From positions 1 to 64,000 of the forward strand of contig JBKECY010000007.1 of NCBI GenBank assembly GCA_047975025.1: a stretch of 64,000 nt of DNA. The letters run 5' to 3'. This document shows positions 42,835 to 51,849 of this stretch, piece after piece. Both the position numbers and the translations under genes were made by a program. Every line of letters starts with the position of its first letter. The first letter of the stretch is position 1. The notes under the pieces were generated by a model, which searched no databases, had not been told where the DNA came from, and was given only the letters and a program-made list of their open reading frames with translations. Source of the DNA: JBKECY01 sp047975025 (lineage in GTDB: Bacteria; Bacillota; Clostridia; Lachnospirales; Lachnospiraceae).

Positions 42835-43698
42835 CTACATATTTCCCATTTTTTGCCTTAGTACTTCAACAAAACTGAGACTATTGAGTTTGATAATCTG
42901 CGTATTTACATCTGCCTGTTCAATTAAAATTCTGTCACCTGTCACCATCGAAACCGTCATATCACCGTCAAATACCGCAATTCCCAGCTCTGACTGACGA
43001 TGCCGCCCTTCTCCGATTTCAACCATGACCGGATCCGCTGCCGGGATGACAATACTGCGGGAATTCAATTCATGAGCCGCAAGTGGCGTCAGTATTTTCA
43101 TCTTGGCATTTGGTGCCACAATAGGCCCCCCTGCAGACAGACTGTACCCCGTCGAACCTGTTGGCGTGGCAATAATCACCCCATCGGCATTATAGGAATT
43201 CAGATATTCTCCATTGACATAATTAATGAATTTGACGACACGAAGCGGACCGTCACGCGAGATAACAATATCATTGAGTGCAATACCGCACGCTATGATT
43301 TCTTCCCCCCGATATACCTTCCCGGTGAGCATCATACGCTCCTCCAGCTCGAATTCATCGCGCATCAGTAAGTCAAGCGCCGAGGTGACGGACTGTTTGT
43401 CCACGCCGGCCAGATAGCCCAGCGTCCCCATATTAATGCCGATCAGAGGAATCTGAAGCGAGACGATATCACGCGCAGCCTGCAGCAAAGTTCCATCTCC
43501 GCCAAGGACAATGACACATTGTGTCTCAGGCGGGATGGTTGCCGGATCTGTCGCATAGGGATGGCCGTTTGCCACACATCCCACTTTTTTACGCACATAA
43601 CAGGTTTTATGATTCTCCTGTAAATGATTCACGATTTTTTTTGTCATTTCCATTTCCTGGTCTTTTTCCAGATTTGTAATAATAAAAAAATGGTCCAT
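42835..43698 (-). CDS. NAD kinase
   Basis: Makes NADP from NAD using ATP or polyphosphate. The 287 residues carry the GGDGTLLQAAR motif (~75), NMGTLGYL, and the NE/D-type motif with TPTGSTGYSLSAGGP. It is 4 bases after tlyA and 12 bases before argR. Standard length. Confidence 0.95.
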   Translation of the reverse strand: MDHFFIITNLEKDQEMEMTKKIVNHLQENHKTCYVRKKVGCVANGHPYATDPATIPPETQCVIVLGGDGTLLQAARDIVSLQIPLIGINMGTLGYLAGVDKQSVTSALDLLMRDEFELEERMMLTGKVYRGEEIIACGIALNDIVISRDGPLRVVKFINYVNGEYLNSYNADGVIIATPTGSTGYSLSAGGPIVAPNAKMKILTPLAAHELNSRSIVIPAADPVMVEIGEGRHRQSELGIAVFDGDMTVSMVTGDRILIEQADVNTQIIKLNSLSFVEVLRQKMGNM

Positions 43699-43702
43699 TC
43701 CT

Positions 43703-44530
43703 TTACCCCTTAGTAAGCTTATCTGTGTTTAATTCACCATGTGCCGCTGCGACCGTACTTTCTATGACCAATTCAACCTTTTCCTCTGCCTGTACCTCAC
43801 TGTCCTTCGTCAGATGGAGCAGATATTCGATATTTCCTTCCGGACCACGAATCGGTGAATAGTCCAGATGCAGAGGATACAGACTGATACTTCTGGCATA
43901 AGACACAATTTCTGCAATTACTTCTTGATGGATGGACGGCTCGCGTACTACACCTTTTTTCCCGACTTTTTCCCTGCCGGCTTCGAACTGCGGTTTAATC
44001 AGACAGACGATCTGTGCTTTCTCAGCGAGTAGTTCCCGTACAGGTAACAGCACTTTTTTCAAAGAAATAAACGATACGTCAATCGATGCAAATTGTGCCT
44101 GATCCGCAAGATCCGCAGGCTCCACATAACGGATATTCGTCTTTTCCATACAGACGACGCGCTCATCATTTCGAAGCTTCCAGTCCAGCTGCCCACGCCC
44201 GACATCAATCGCATATACTTTCCTTGCTCCATTTTGCAGCATACAATCTGTAAACCCGCCCGTAGAGGCTCCAATATCAAGGCAAATACAGTCCGTCAGT
44301 GCTATGGAAAAGGCAGGCAGTGCCTTTTCCAGTTTCAGCCCGCCGCGACTCACATAGCGCAGTTGGGTTCCCCTGACCTCCAGATGCGCATCCGGAGCAA
44401 ACATACTGCCTGCTTTGTCTTCCTTTTGTCCGTTCACATATACATTTCCTGCCATTATGACTGCCTTGGCTTTTTCCCTTGAGGTCACCATGTTCGCTTT
44501 GAGCAGGAGTACATCCAGCCGTTCCTTCAT
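43703..44530 (-). CDS. TlyA-family rRNA 2'-O-methyltransferase
   Basis: A 275-residue protein with an S4 RNA-binding domain (~1-60, RLDVLLLKANMVTSREKAK) and a Rossmann methyltransferase domain (CLDIGASTGGFTDCMLQNGA). TlyA proteins methylate cytidines of 16S and 23S rRNA; the older name haemolysin A is not supported by such a role. The start overlaps the dxs stop by 4 bases (ATGA). Confidence 0.9.
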   Translation of the reverse strand: MKERLDVLLLKANMVTSREKAKAVIMAGNVYVNGQKEDKAGSMFAPDAHLEVRGTQLRYVSRGGLKLEKALPAFSIALTDCICLDIGASTGGFTDCMLQNGARKVYAIDVGRGQLDWKLRNDERVVCMEKTNIRYVEPADLADQAQFASIDVSFISLKKVLLPVRELLAEKAQIVCLIKPQFEAGREKVGKKGVVREPSIHQEVIAEIVSYARSISLYPLHLDYSPIRGPEGNIEYLLHLTKDSEVQAEEKVELVIESTVAAAHGELNTDKLTKG

Positions 44531-46383
44531 GTCGTCTCCTTTATCATCTGTACCACAGAATCTACAGTCAATCCGGCCTTCGCCCGGCCTTCTTTTACCG
44601 ACGCCTGTGCTATAAAGTCATCAGGAATCGCCAGGATTTTCACCTGGATATGAGGATAGTTACCGGCAATATAGTTCTGTACCTGTTCTCCAAATCCTCC
44701 TCGTTTTGCATTCTCTTCTATCGTAATAATTGTAGTATGATATGCTGCCAGACGATCCAGCATTTTGTAATCCAGCGGCTTGGCAAAGCGGGCATTAATA
44801 AAGCTTGGATGAATCCCCTCCTTGTGACACAATTGAATTGCCTCTGCAGCCGTCTCTACCATACTGCCCAATGCCAGTACGGCAGTATCCTTCCCCTCTA
44901 AGAGCCGTTCACTTTTTCCGTACTCTATCGGTTCTCTCTTATCTTCCAGACCATCGTAAGCCTCACCTTTCGGATAGCGGATCGCGATGGGACCCTGACA
45001 GGTTACCGCAAATTTCAGCATATCAGAGAGCTCCCATTTATTCTTAGGCGCCATCACCGTCATATTAGGAATCATGGATAAATAGGATACATCAAAACAT
45101 CCATTATGTGTCTCTCCGTCAGCTCCCACAATCCCGGCTCTGTCAATTGCAAAAATCACGTGAAGATTCTGGATACAGACATCCTGAATTACCTGGTCAA
45201 ATGCCCGCTGCAGAAACGAAGAATAGATAGCCACAATTGGAATCAGGCCTCCCAAGGCCAGCCCTGCGGCAAACGTGACGGCATGCTCCTCTGCGATTCC
45301 CACATCAAAGAAACGTTCAGCGTATTTATTAGCAAAACGTTTCAGGCCTGTGCCGGTCGGCATCGCCGCACTAATCGCTACGACTTTTTCATTTCTGGCT
45401 CCGAATTTCATCATGACCGTAGAAAAGATATCCGTATAGTGCGCCTTGCCTGAATTCGATAAGGGAATCCCTGTCTGGCAGTCGTACGGCGCTGTACCAT
45501 GAAATCTTTCCGGATGACGTACTGCCGGCTCAAATCCTTTGCCCTTTTGTGTCAGGACATGGATAATCACCGGTCCTTCCACCCTCTTGGCTTCATTTAA
45601 AAGCCGCATCATTTGTCTGGTATTGTGTCCGTCTGCCGGTCCCAGATATGTAAGTCCCATATTTTCAAAAAGCATACCCGGGATAATCAGCTGTTTGATC
45701 CCCCGCTTGGTATTTCTGATTGCGCTCACAATGGCAGGTCCCGCCTTGGGAACCTTGTTCATGAGTTTCGTAACCCCCATCTTAAGCCCCGTATAAGCTT
45801 CTGCTGTACGAAGGCCGCTTAGATACTGTGAAATACCTCCCACGTTCTTGGAAATCGACATTGTATTATCATTAAGAACAATAATAAAATTCGTCTTAAG
45901 TTCGGCCGCATTATTAAGCGCTTCATAGGCCATACCGCCTGTCAGAGCGCCATCCCCTATGACGGATACCACACGATAGGACTCCTCTAATAAATCCCGC
46001 GCAGTTACATAACCCAGCCCCGCTGAAATGGATGTGGAACTATGTCCGGTATCAAATGCATCACAATCACTTTCACTACGTTTCGGAAATCCACTCAACC
46101 CATTCTCTTTGCGCAAATTATCAAACATTTCTTTGCGTCCTGTCAGAATTTTATGTGTATAAGACTGGTGCCCCACGTCCCATATGATCTTGTCCTCCGG
46201 CAGATTAAATACATTGTGCAGCGCCATTGTAAGCTCAACTGCTCCCAGATTGGATGCCAGATGTCCGCCGGTACGACTTAAATGCGAAATCAAAAAGTCA
46301 CGAATTTCCTGTGCAAGTATAGGAAATTCTTCTAAAGGGATTTTCTGTATATCATTTGCCTGTGTAATCTTCTCTAAAACCAT
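44527..46383 (-). CDS. 1-deoxy-D-xylulose-5-phosphate synthase
   Basis: First enzyme of the MEP isoprenoid pathway: condenses pyruvate and glyceraldehyde-3-phosphate with thiamine diphosphate. About 618 residues. Motifs: GHQSYTHKILTGR, the cofactor site GDGALTGGMAYEALNN, and FDVGIAEEHAVTFAAGLA with the catalytic Glu. I prefer ATG 46383, which has AAGGAAGG 8 bases upstream, to ATG 46407, which has no clear site. It lies between ispA and tlyA. Confidence 0.95.
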   Translation of the reverse strand: MVLEKITQANDIQKIPLEEFPILAQEIRDFLISHLSRTGGHLASNLGAVELTMALHNVFNLPEDKIIWDVGHQSYTHKILTGRKEMFDNLRKENGLSGFPKRSESDCDAFDTGHSSTSISAGLGYVTARDLLEESYRVVSVIGDGALTGGMAYEALNNAAELKTNFIIVLNDNTMSISKNVGGISQYLSGLRTAEAYTGLKMGVTKLMNKVPKAGPAIVSAIRNTKRGIKQLIIPGMLFENMGLTYLGPADGHNTRQMMRLLNEAKRVEGPVIIHVLTQKGKGFEPAVRHPERFHGTAPYDCQTGIPLSNSGKAHYTDIFSTVMMKFGARNEKVVAISAAMPTGTGLKRFANKYAERFFDVGIAEEHAVTFAAGLALGGLIPIVAIYSSFLQRAFDQVIQDVCIQNLHVIFAIDRAGIVGADGETHNGCFDVSYLSMIPNMTVMAPKNKWELSDMLKFAVTCQGPIAIRYPKGEAYDGLEDKREPIEYGKSERLLEGKDTAVLALGSMVETAAEAIQLCHKEGIHPSFINARFAKPLDYKMLDRLAAYHTTIITIEENAKRGGFGEQVQNYIAGNYPHIQVKILAIPDDFIAQASVKEGRAKAGLTVDSVVQMIKETT

Positions 46384-46409
46384 AGTGCTGCCTTCCTTAT
46401 TGCTCATGT

Positions 46410-47297
46410 CTACTTATTTCTTAAGACCAACGTCTCCAGGAAATGATGTAACAAATCATATTCCCCTTCCAGTGCAGACAAAATGCCAGCGGCTTCTTCT
46501 GTCAGCTGTACAACCTTCGCCTGTGCCTCATTGACACTGTGCAATGACACAAACGTCGTCTTATGGTTCTTCTCATCGCTGTGGATTGGCTTACCGAGAG
46601 TTTCTGCGGTACCTGTTACATCTAATATATCATCTTGTATCTGAAATGCCAGCCCTGCCAGCCGCCCCACAGACTCCATTTTAGTAATCTCATCTGCCCC
46701 GGCTCCCGCTAAGACAGCGCCGATCATCAGAGGTGCCTGCAGCAAAGCAGCGGTCTTTTTCTCATAAATAAACAGTAGTGTAGCTTCATCGATTCTTCCG
46801 GTATCATTCATTACGTCGACAGACTGCCCTCCGAGCATACCATGAATTCCGGCTTTGGACGCCATGATCTGCATGGCAAGTGCCACCCGCTCCTCTTTGG
46901 GCTGCAGCGAGAAAGCATGGAACATGACTTCATAGGCATAGTTAAGCAGGGTATCTCCGGCCAAAATTCCGACCGCCTCGCCAAAAACAACATGTGTCGT
47001 CTTGCGGCCGCGCCGGTAATCATCATTATCAATGGCCGGCAGGTCGTCGTGTACAAGAGACTGTGTGTGAATCATTTCAATGGCTGCCATGAATGGCTCT
47101 GCAATCTGCCCTGTACCCTCGAACAATTCAAATGCCAACTGCAATAACAGAGGGCGTACTCTCTTACCGCCGCCCAACATGGCATAGTTTACTGCCTGAG
47201 CAAGCTTGGCCGTCGGCCCTTCTTCTTCCGGGAGATACCGTAAAATCACTTTTTCAATATAATCGCGCCGCTTTTGCAATTCTTCATTCCTGTTCAC
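46410..47297 (-). CDS. Polyprenyl diphosphate synthase (IspA type)
   Basis: Joins isopentenyl diphosphate units to give farnesyl (or geranylgeranyl) diphosphate. The 295 residues hold both Asp-rich motifs: DDLPAIDNDDYRRG and QIQDDILDVTG, plus GGGKRVRP near the N terminus. Length and the residues before the first motif suggest a C15 product, which cannot be fixed from sequence alone. Its start overlaps the end of xseB by 14 bases. Confidence 0.93.
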   Translation of the reverse strand: MNRNEELQKRRDYIEKVILRYLPEEEGPTAKLAQAVNYAMLGGGKRVRPLLLQLAFELFEGTGQIAEPFMAAIEMIHTQSLVHDDLPAIDNDDYRRGRKTTHVVFGEAVGILAGDTLLNYAYEVMFHAFSLQPKEERVALAMQIMASKAGIHGMLGGQSVDVMNDTGRIDEATLLFIYEKKTAALLQAPLMIGAVLAGAGADEITKMESVGRLAGLAFQIQDDILDVTGTAETLGKPIHSDEKNHKTTFVSLHSVNEAQAKVVQLTEEAAGILSALEGEYDLLHHFLETLVLRNK

Positions 47298-47499
47298 TGG
47301 TCACACCTTCTTCATCCAAGCGGAGCATCTTTTTTTCAATATGATCCATCTTATCATTGCAGGTCTGAATCAGTTTCAGACTGTCTTCATATAGCCGAAA
47401 CGAATCTTCAAGTGAAATCTCCCTGCTCTCTAATTTCTCAACATGCAATGCCAGTTGTTCAAATATTTCCTGTACTGTCTGTTCTTGTTCATGACTCAT
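47284..47499 (-). CDS. Exodeoxyribonuclease VII small subunit
   Basis: Short helical partner of XseA, about 71 residues from ATG 47499 (MSHEQEQTVQEIFEQL). The family pattern LESREISLEDSFRLYEDSLKL is clear. The frame is open 19 codons further upstream, but those lie inside xseA. The start overlaps the xseA end by 11 bases, consistent with coupled translation of the enzyme's two subunits. Confidence 0.92.
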   Translation of the reverse strand: MSHEQEQTVQEIFEQLALHVEKLESREISLEDSFRLYEDSLKLIQTCNDKMDHIEKKMLRLDEEGVTSEQE

Positions 47500-48712
47500 G
47501 CTTCTGCCCCCACTCTTTTCGTACGATTTCATCAATGGTTGCCTGTACTTTTCCATCTGTCAGCGAAATGTGTACAATGTCACCAACTTTAATCTCTTCA
47601 ATACTCTTAATACTTTTGCCCTGCCCATCCGCAACGAACGAATAGCCTTGCCCCAGCTTCTTAAGAGGGGACAGCCCGTCAAGCTTTTCGATATACAGCT
47701 CCAGCTGATGACGGTTCTCAAGCATTCGTGTACGCATCTTCTCTGTCAGGCGCTCCTGCAGGTCCAGCAAATACTGGCGCCGTTCAAGCAAACGGGCAGA
47801 CGGACTTAAGAAAGAAAGGTTTTTTCTGTATTGCTCCAACTGACTATGGAGAAAGTGTAGTTTTGCATCCATTGCCAGACGCGCCCGTCTCTGGAAAGAC
47901 TGCAGTGTCTCTTCTATTTTACGGATATCGTCCACTGCTAATTCTGCGGCCGCAGAAGGCGTTGCAGCGCGTAAATCCGCCACATAATCTGTAATTGTCA
48001 CATCAGTTTCATGTCCGACCGCTGCTATAATTGGCGTTGCACATTCGAACACAGCTTTCGCCACCTCAGCTTCATTAAAAGCCCATAAATCTTCGATACT
48101 TCCACCGCCGCGTCCCACAATGATTACATCAACACCATAGGCATCCAGTGCCTGTATTCCCCGTACTATACTTGCTTTAGCAGCATCTCCTTGCACGATC
48201 GCCGGATAGAGCACAAGCTGCAGATACGGATTACGCCGCAGTGATACGGTGCTGATATCTTGCAGAACGGCTCCAGTAGGAGCCGTTACGATTCCCAGTG
48301 TTTTGATAAATTGGGGGATTGGCTTCTTATATTCGTCCGCGAACATCCCCATTTCCTGCAATTCGTTTTTAAGTGCTAAAAAACGCTCGTAGAGCTCTCC
48401 TGCCCCTTCAAGCGTAATGGAAGATGCATACAGCTGATATCGTCCATCTCGCTCGTATACATTTACGGAGCCATTTACCACGACTTTATCACCGTTTTTC
48501 ATCGTAAAACGCAGACCTTGTCTGGAACCTGCAAACATTACACAATTCATGGCAGATGTTTCATCTTTAAGAGAAAAGTATATGTGCCCGGAAGTATGAT
48601 ATTTGCAGTTTGAGACTTCGCCTCTGACCGAAATTTTATGCAGTACAAAATCTTGTACGAACATGTTTTTTATATATGTATTGACCTGACCCACAGAATA
48701 TACTGATGTCAT
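47489..48712 (-). CDS. Exodeoxyribonuclease VII large subunit
   Basis: Degrades single-stranded DNA to acid-soluble oligonucleotides together with XseB. 407 residues from ATG 48712, which has GGGAG 7 bases upstream; an upstream TTG is rejected. N-terminal OB-fold (VRGEVSNCKYHTSGHIYFSL), central catalytic domain with GRGGGSIEDLWAFNE and AVGHETD, then a long helical region. It begins 4 bases after nusB. Confidence 0.95.
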   Translation of the reverse strand: MTSVYSVGQVNTYIKNMFVQDFVLHKISVRGEVSNCKYHTSGHIYFSLKDETSAMNCVMFAGSRQGLRFTMKNGDKVVVNGSVNVYERDGRYQLYASSITLEGAGELYERFLALKNELQEMGMFADEYKKPIPQFIKTLGIVTAPTGAVLQDISTVSLRRNPYLQLVLYPAIVQGDAAKASIVRGIQALDAYGVDVIIVGRGGGSIEDLWAFNEAEVAKAVFECATPIIAAVGHETDVTITDYVADLRAATPSAAAELAVDDIRKIEETLQSFQRRARLAMDAKLHFLHSQLEQYRKNLSFLSPSARLLERRQYLLDLQERLTEKMRTRMLENRHQLELYIEKLDGLSPLKKLGQGYSFVADGQGKSIKSIEEIKVGDIVHISLTDGKVQATIDEIVRKEWGQKHES

Positions 48713-48716
48713 ATAC

Positions 48717-49118
48717 TCACTCCCTGGCAAGCTTTCCTAAGATACCATTTACAAAAGAATACGATTCATCCCCGCCAAACTTTTTGGCAATTTCTATTGC
48801 CTCATTAATTGCAACTTTAACAGGAACCTCATCATCATATAATATTTCGAATCGGGCAAGTCTGAGTATTGTAAGATCCACGCGTCCCATACGTGTTGTC
48901 TTCCAGCCGACAGAGGCTTCATTGAGCTGTTCGTCAATTTTTACAATTCGACTTAAGATCTGTCTGGTCTTACCCTCAATATACTGCCGGTCTGTTTCCG
49001 AAATCTCCTGCAAACCACCCAGATATAACTCCATCTGTGTTTCCATCTCTTCCGGGGAATAAAATTCACTAATAAAAAGGAGCTTGAAAATGTGCTCCCT
49101 GATTTCTCGTCTGCCCAT
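48717..49118 (-). CDS. Transcription antitermination factor NusB
   Basis: RNA-binding partner of NusE (S10) in rRNA antitermination. The 133 residues are all helical, starting MGRREIREHIFKLLF and containing FVNGILGKLA at the end, both family hallmarks. It follows the Asp23-type gene by 69 bases. Confidence 0.94.
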   Translation of the reverse strand: MGRREIREHIFKLLFISEFYSPEEMETQMELYLGGLQEISETDRQYIEGKTRQILSRIVKIDEQLNEASVGWKTTRMGRVDLTILRLARFEILYDDEVPVKVAINEAIEIAKKFGGDESYSFVNGILGKLARE

Positions 49119-49187
49119 GGTTCCTCCATATTTCCTGTGTTTTCTTTGTAAATCTTTCTGACTTTCAAAATCAGAAAAAGGAAAGTG

Positions 49188-49574
49188 CTACCTTCCCTTT
49201 TCTGATTCCATATCTACATTCACAATGCGGATATTCACGCCACTGACCTGTAATCCGGTCATGTTCTCAATCGTGGATTTGACACGTTCCTGTACTTTTT
49301 TACTGGTCTCTAATATATTGTAACCATACTCTATGTTCAAAGCCAGCTCAACAGTCACAATATCTTCTAACACATCAATTTTAACGCCTTTGGAAAGGTT
49401 CTTCATTCCCAGCTTTCCAACCAGTTCATTCGTAATATTACCCGCCATAGAGGAGACACCTTCTACCTCTGTGGCTGCCAGTCCGGCTATGTTGGTCACA
49501 ACATAATCTGCAATCTGAACCTCTCCGAATTCGCTGTTTTCATGTATTTTATACGTGTTTCTTTTTTCTGCCAT
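49188..49574 (-). CDS. Asp23/Gls24 family protein (YqhY-like)
   Basis: A 128-residue protein of the Asp23 family, with GEVQIADYVVTNIAGLAATE and VTVELALNIEYGYNI segments. YqhY, next to nusB in B. subtilis, is linked to fatty acid metabolism control; other members are envelope stress proteins. It is the first gene of the 11-gene nusB-recN-glgA run; TATAAT lies upstream at about 49645-49650 but no good -35 is visible. Confidence 0.88.
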   Translation of the reverse strand: MAEKRNTYKIHENSEFGEVQIADYVVTNIAGLAATEVEGVSSMAGNITNELVGKLGMKNLSKGVKIDVLEDIVTVELALNIEYGYNILETSKKVQERVKSTIENMTGLQVSGVNIRIVNVDMESEKGR

Positions 49575-49683
49575 GCAATTACCTCCTCCATAAGGTCAAA
49601 TCAGATGCTTTCTTTGGGAGCACTTGATTTCCTTCTGATAAATTATATTATATCAAAAATATATCGTAATGAAAAGGGCAATG

Positions 49684-51273
49684 TTATTTTTGAAACTCCA
49701 GTAATTCCAGCCCTTCGTTACGTTCCAGTGTCATCCCGATACTCCATGCATTTATGAAAAGCACCAGAGGGCGCCCCTTGATATCCTGCACGCGTCTCAT
49801 ATCAGACGTACCTGTGATTTTGCTTACATCAACCGTATCCGGGTTTCCAATCCACCGGATATGTTCATATGGCAGATTCTCAAGTGAAATCTCAATATTA
49901 TACTCGTGTGTCAGCCGATGTTTCAAAACGTCGAACTGCAGCACGCCCACGACACCTACAATGATCTCTTCCATACCCGTATTCAAATCCTGAAACACCT
50001 GTATGGCACCCTCCTGCGCAATCTGGGTAATTCCTTTCATAAACTGTTTTCTTTTCATTGTATCTACTTGCCGCACCCTTGCAAAATGCTCCGGTGCAAA
50101 GGTCGGTATGCCTTCGAAAGCAAATCGTTTGCCGGGTACGCATAGGGTATCTCCAATCGAAAAGATTCCCGGGTCAAAGACACCGATAATATCTCCCGCA
50201 TAAGCCTCTTCCACCACATGGCGATCCTGTGCCATCATCTGCTGCGGTTGTGAGAGCCGCATTGTTTTGTTGCCCTGTACATGAAAGACTTCTTCTTTTG
50301 CATCGAACTTACCGGAACAGATGCGCATAAAAGCAATTCTGTCGCGATGCGCCTTGTTCATATTGGCCTGAATCTTGAAGACAAATGCCGAAAAATCCTC
50401 GTCAAAAGAATCTTTCACCCCTTCATTGCTAAGCCGCGGCAAGGGCGGTGTCGTCATCTGCAGGAAGTGCTGTAAAAATGTTTCAACACCAAAATTAGTC
50501 AGAGCGGACCCAAAGAATACAGGCGAGAGCTTACCTTCGCTTACTTTTTGCTGTTCGAACAGGACTCCGGCACCGTCCAGCAATTCTATTTCATCCTGCA
50601 ATTGTTCTGCCTGAAGTTCAGAAATATGCGATTTCAACAGGGGATCTTCTAATCTCATACGTTCCTCGATCCCTTCCTTCGTGCCTTTCATCGTATCAGC
50701 AAAAGTCAGCACCTGCCCCTCCTGTCTGTCAAAAACGCCACGAAACTCTTTGCCCGAGCCGATCGGCCAATTGACCGGATACGTTGCAATTCCCAGTTCT
50801 TTTTCGATTTCGTCCAGCAGATCAAATGTATCACGGGCATCACGATCCATTTTGTTAATAAAAGTAAAGATCGGAATCTGGCGCATAACACAGACTTTGA
50901 AAAGTTTCTTTGTCTGCGGCTCCACACCTTTGGAAGCGTCGATGACCATGACGGCAGAATCCGCTGCCATAAGGGTTCGGTACGTATCCTCCGAGAAATC
51001 CTGATGACCCGGGGTATCAAGTATATTGATGCAATAATTATCATATTCGAACTGTAACACAGAAGAGGTAACGGAAATACCTCTCTCTTTTTCTATCTCC
51101 ATCCAGTCAGATACCGCATGACGGGAGGTTGCCTTGCCTTTTACAGAACCGGCCAGATTGATGGCTCCCCCATATAAAAGGAATTTTTCCGTCAATGTCG
51201 TCTTACCTGCATCGGGATGGGAAATGATGGCAAAGGTTCTTCTTTTTTGGATTTCTTCTTTGTACTGTACCAC
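49684..51273 (-). CDS. Peptide chain release factor 3
   Basis: GTPase that recycles RF1/RF2 after termination. The 529 residues have G1 SHPDAGKTTLTEKFL, G3 DTPGHQDF, G4 NKMDRD, and the typical RF3 insertion and C-terminal domains. Starts 12 bases after the phosphopantetheinyl transferase stop, so it ends the ftsW-led operon. Confidence 0.95.
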   Translation of the reverse strand: MVQYKEEIQKRRTFAIISHPDAGKTTLTEKFLLYGGAINLAGSVKGKATSRHAVSDWMEIEKERGISVTSSVLQFEYDNYCINILDTPGHQDFSEDTYRTLMAADSAVMVIDASKGVEPQTKKLFKVCVMRQIPIFTFINKMDRDARDTFDLLDEIEKELGIATYPVNWPIGSGKEFRGVFDRQEGQVLTFADTMKGTKEGIEERMRLEDPLLKSHISELQAEQLQDEIELLDGAGVLFEQQKVSEGKLSPVFFGSALTNFGVETFLQHFLQMTTPPLPRLSNEGVKDSFDEDFSAFVFKIQANMNKAHRDRIAFMRICSGKFDAKEEVFHVQGNKTMRLSQPQQMMAQDRHVVEEAYAGDIIGVFDPGIFSIGDTLCVPGKRFAFEGIPTFAPEHFARVRQVDTMKRKQFMKGITQIAQEGAIQVFQDLNTGMEEIIVGVVGVLQFDVLKHRLTHEYNIEISLENLPYEHIRWIGNPDTVDVSKITGTSDMRRVQDIKGRPLVLFINAWSIGMTLERNEGLELLEFQK

Positions 51274-51285
51274 TTTGGTATCTCC

Positions 51286-51849
51286 TTAATTTTTTATAGT
51301 AAAGTAACGATCTGTCAGATTTAGCAGTTCCGATTCAAACGGCTCTTCTGCATAAAGCGAAGCACTGTATCCGGGCTCAATCGCAAAGGATGCGTGACAC
51401 CCATCCGCAAAAGGCAATTCCTTGGTTTCCCTGGAGAAACCATCCCCCGTCCATTTTAAGTAGCTTTCATGCAGTACCCACTGGTCAAAAAACACTGCCG
51501 CATCATCCGGCTTTGATAATACAGCACTAAGTGCTTCCGGCGAAAGCCTCTTGGCTAAACGCTGTACATCTACCGCCACATGCTTTTGAATATCAAGCCC
51601 TATCGAAAAAGGGGCAACCGCACAGGCGGTATAACTTCCTGAATGACTGATATTATAGCAAAGCTCCGGATGCCGTACGAATGCCGGTTTCCCATGTTCT
51701 CCGTAGACCTTTGGCTCACCTTCATACTCAATCTGATAATAGGTTTGGAATACATACGCTATAAACACCGCAGGGTCCTGTTTTTGCCCTGTCCCTCTGA
51801 ATTTTTTTACATCACCTGTTTCTGCAAAATAAACGATGGCTTTTTGCAT
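51286..51849 (-). CDS. Sfp-type 4'-phosphopantetheinyl transferase
   Basis: Moves phosphopantetheine from CoA to a carrier protein. 187 residues from ATG 51849, which has GGGAG 8 bases upstream; the start is 43 bases inside the helicase gene. Motifs: NISHSGSY (66-73), GLDIQ (84-88) and WVLHESYLKW (124-133). In Sfp the second is GIDIE and the third has Lys before Glu; here they are Gln88 and His127, so activity may be altered. No polyketide or peptide synthetase genes are near; the carrier partner is unknown. Confidence 0.8.
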   Translation of the reverse strand: MQKAIVYFAETGDVKKFRGTGQKQDPAVFIAYVFQTYYQIEYEGEPKVYGEHGKPAFVRHPELCYNISHSGSYTACAVAPFSIGLDIQKHVAVDVQRLAKRLSPEALSAVLSKPDDAAVFFDQWVLHESYLKWTGDGFSRETKELPFADGCHASFAIEPGYSASLYAEEPFESELLNLTDRYFTIKN

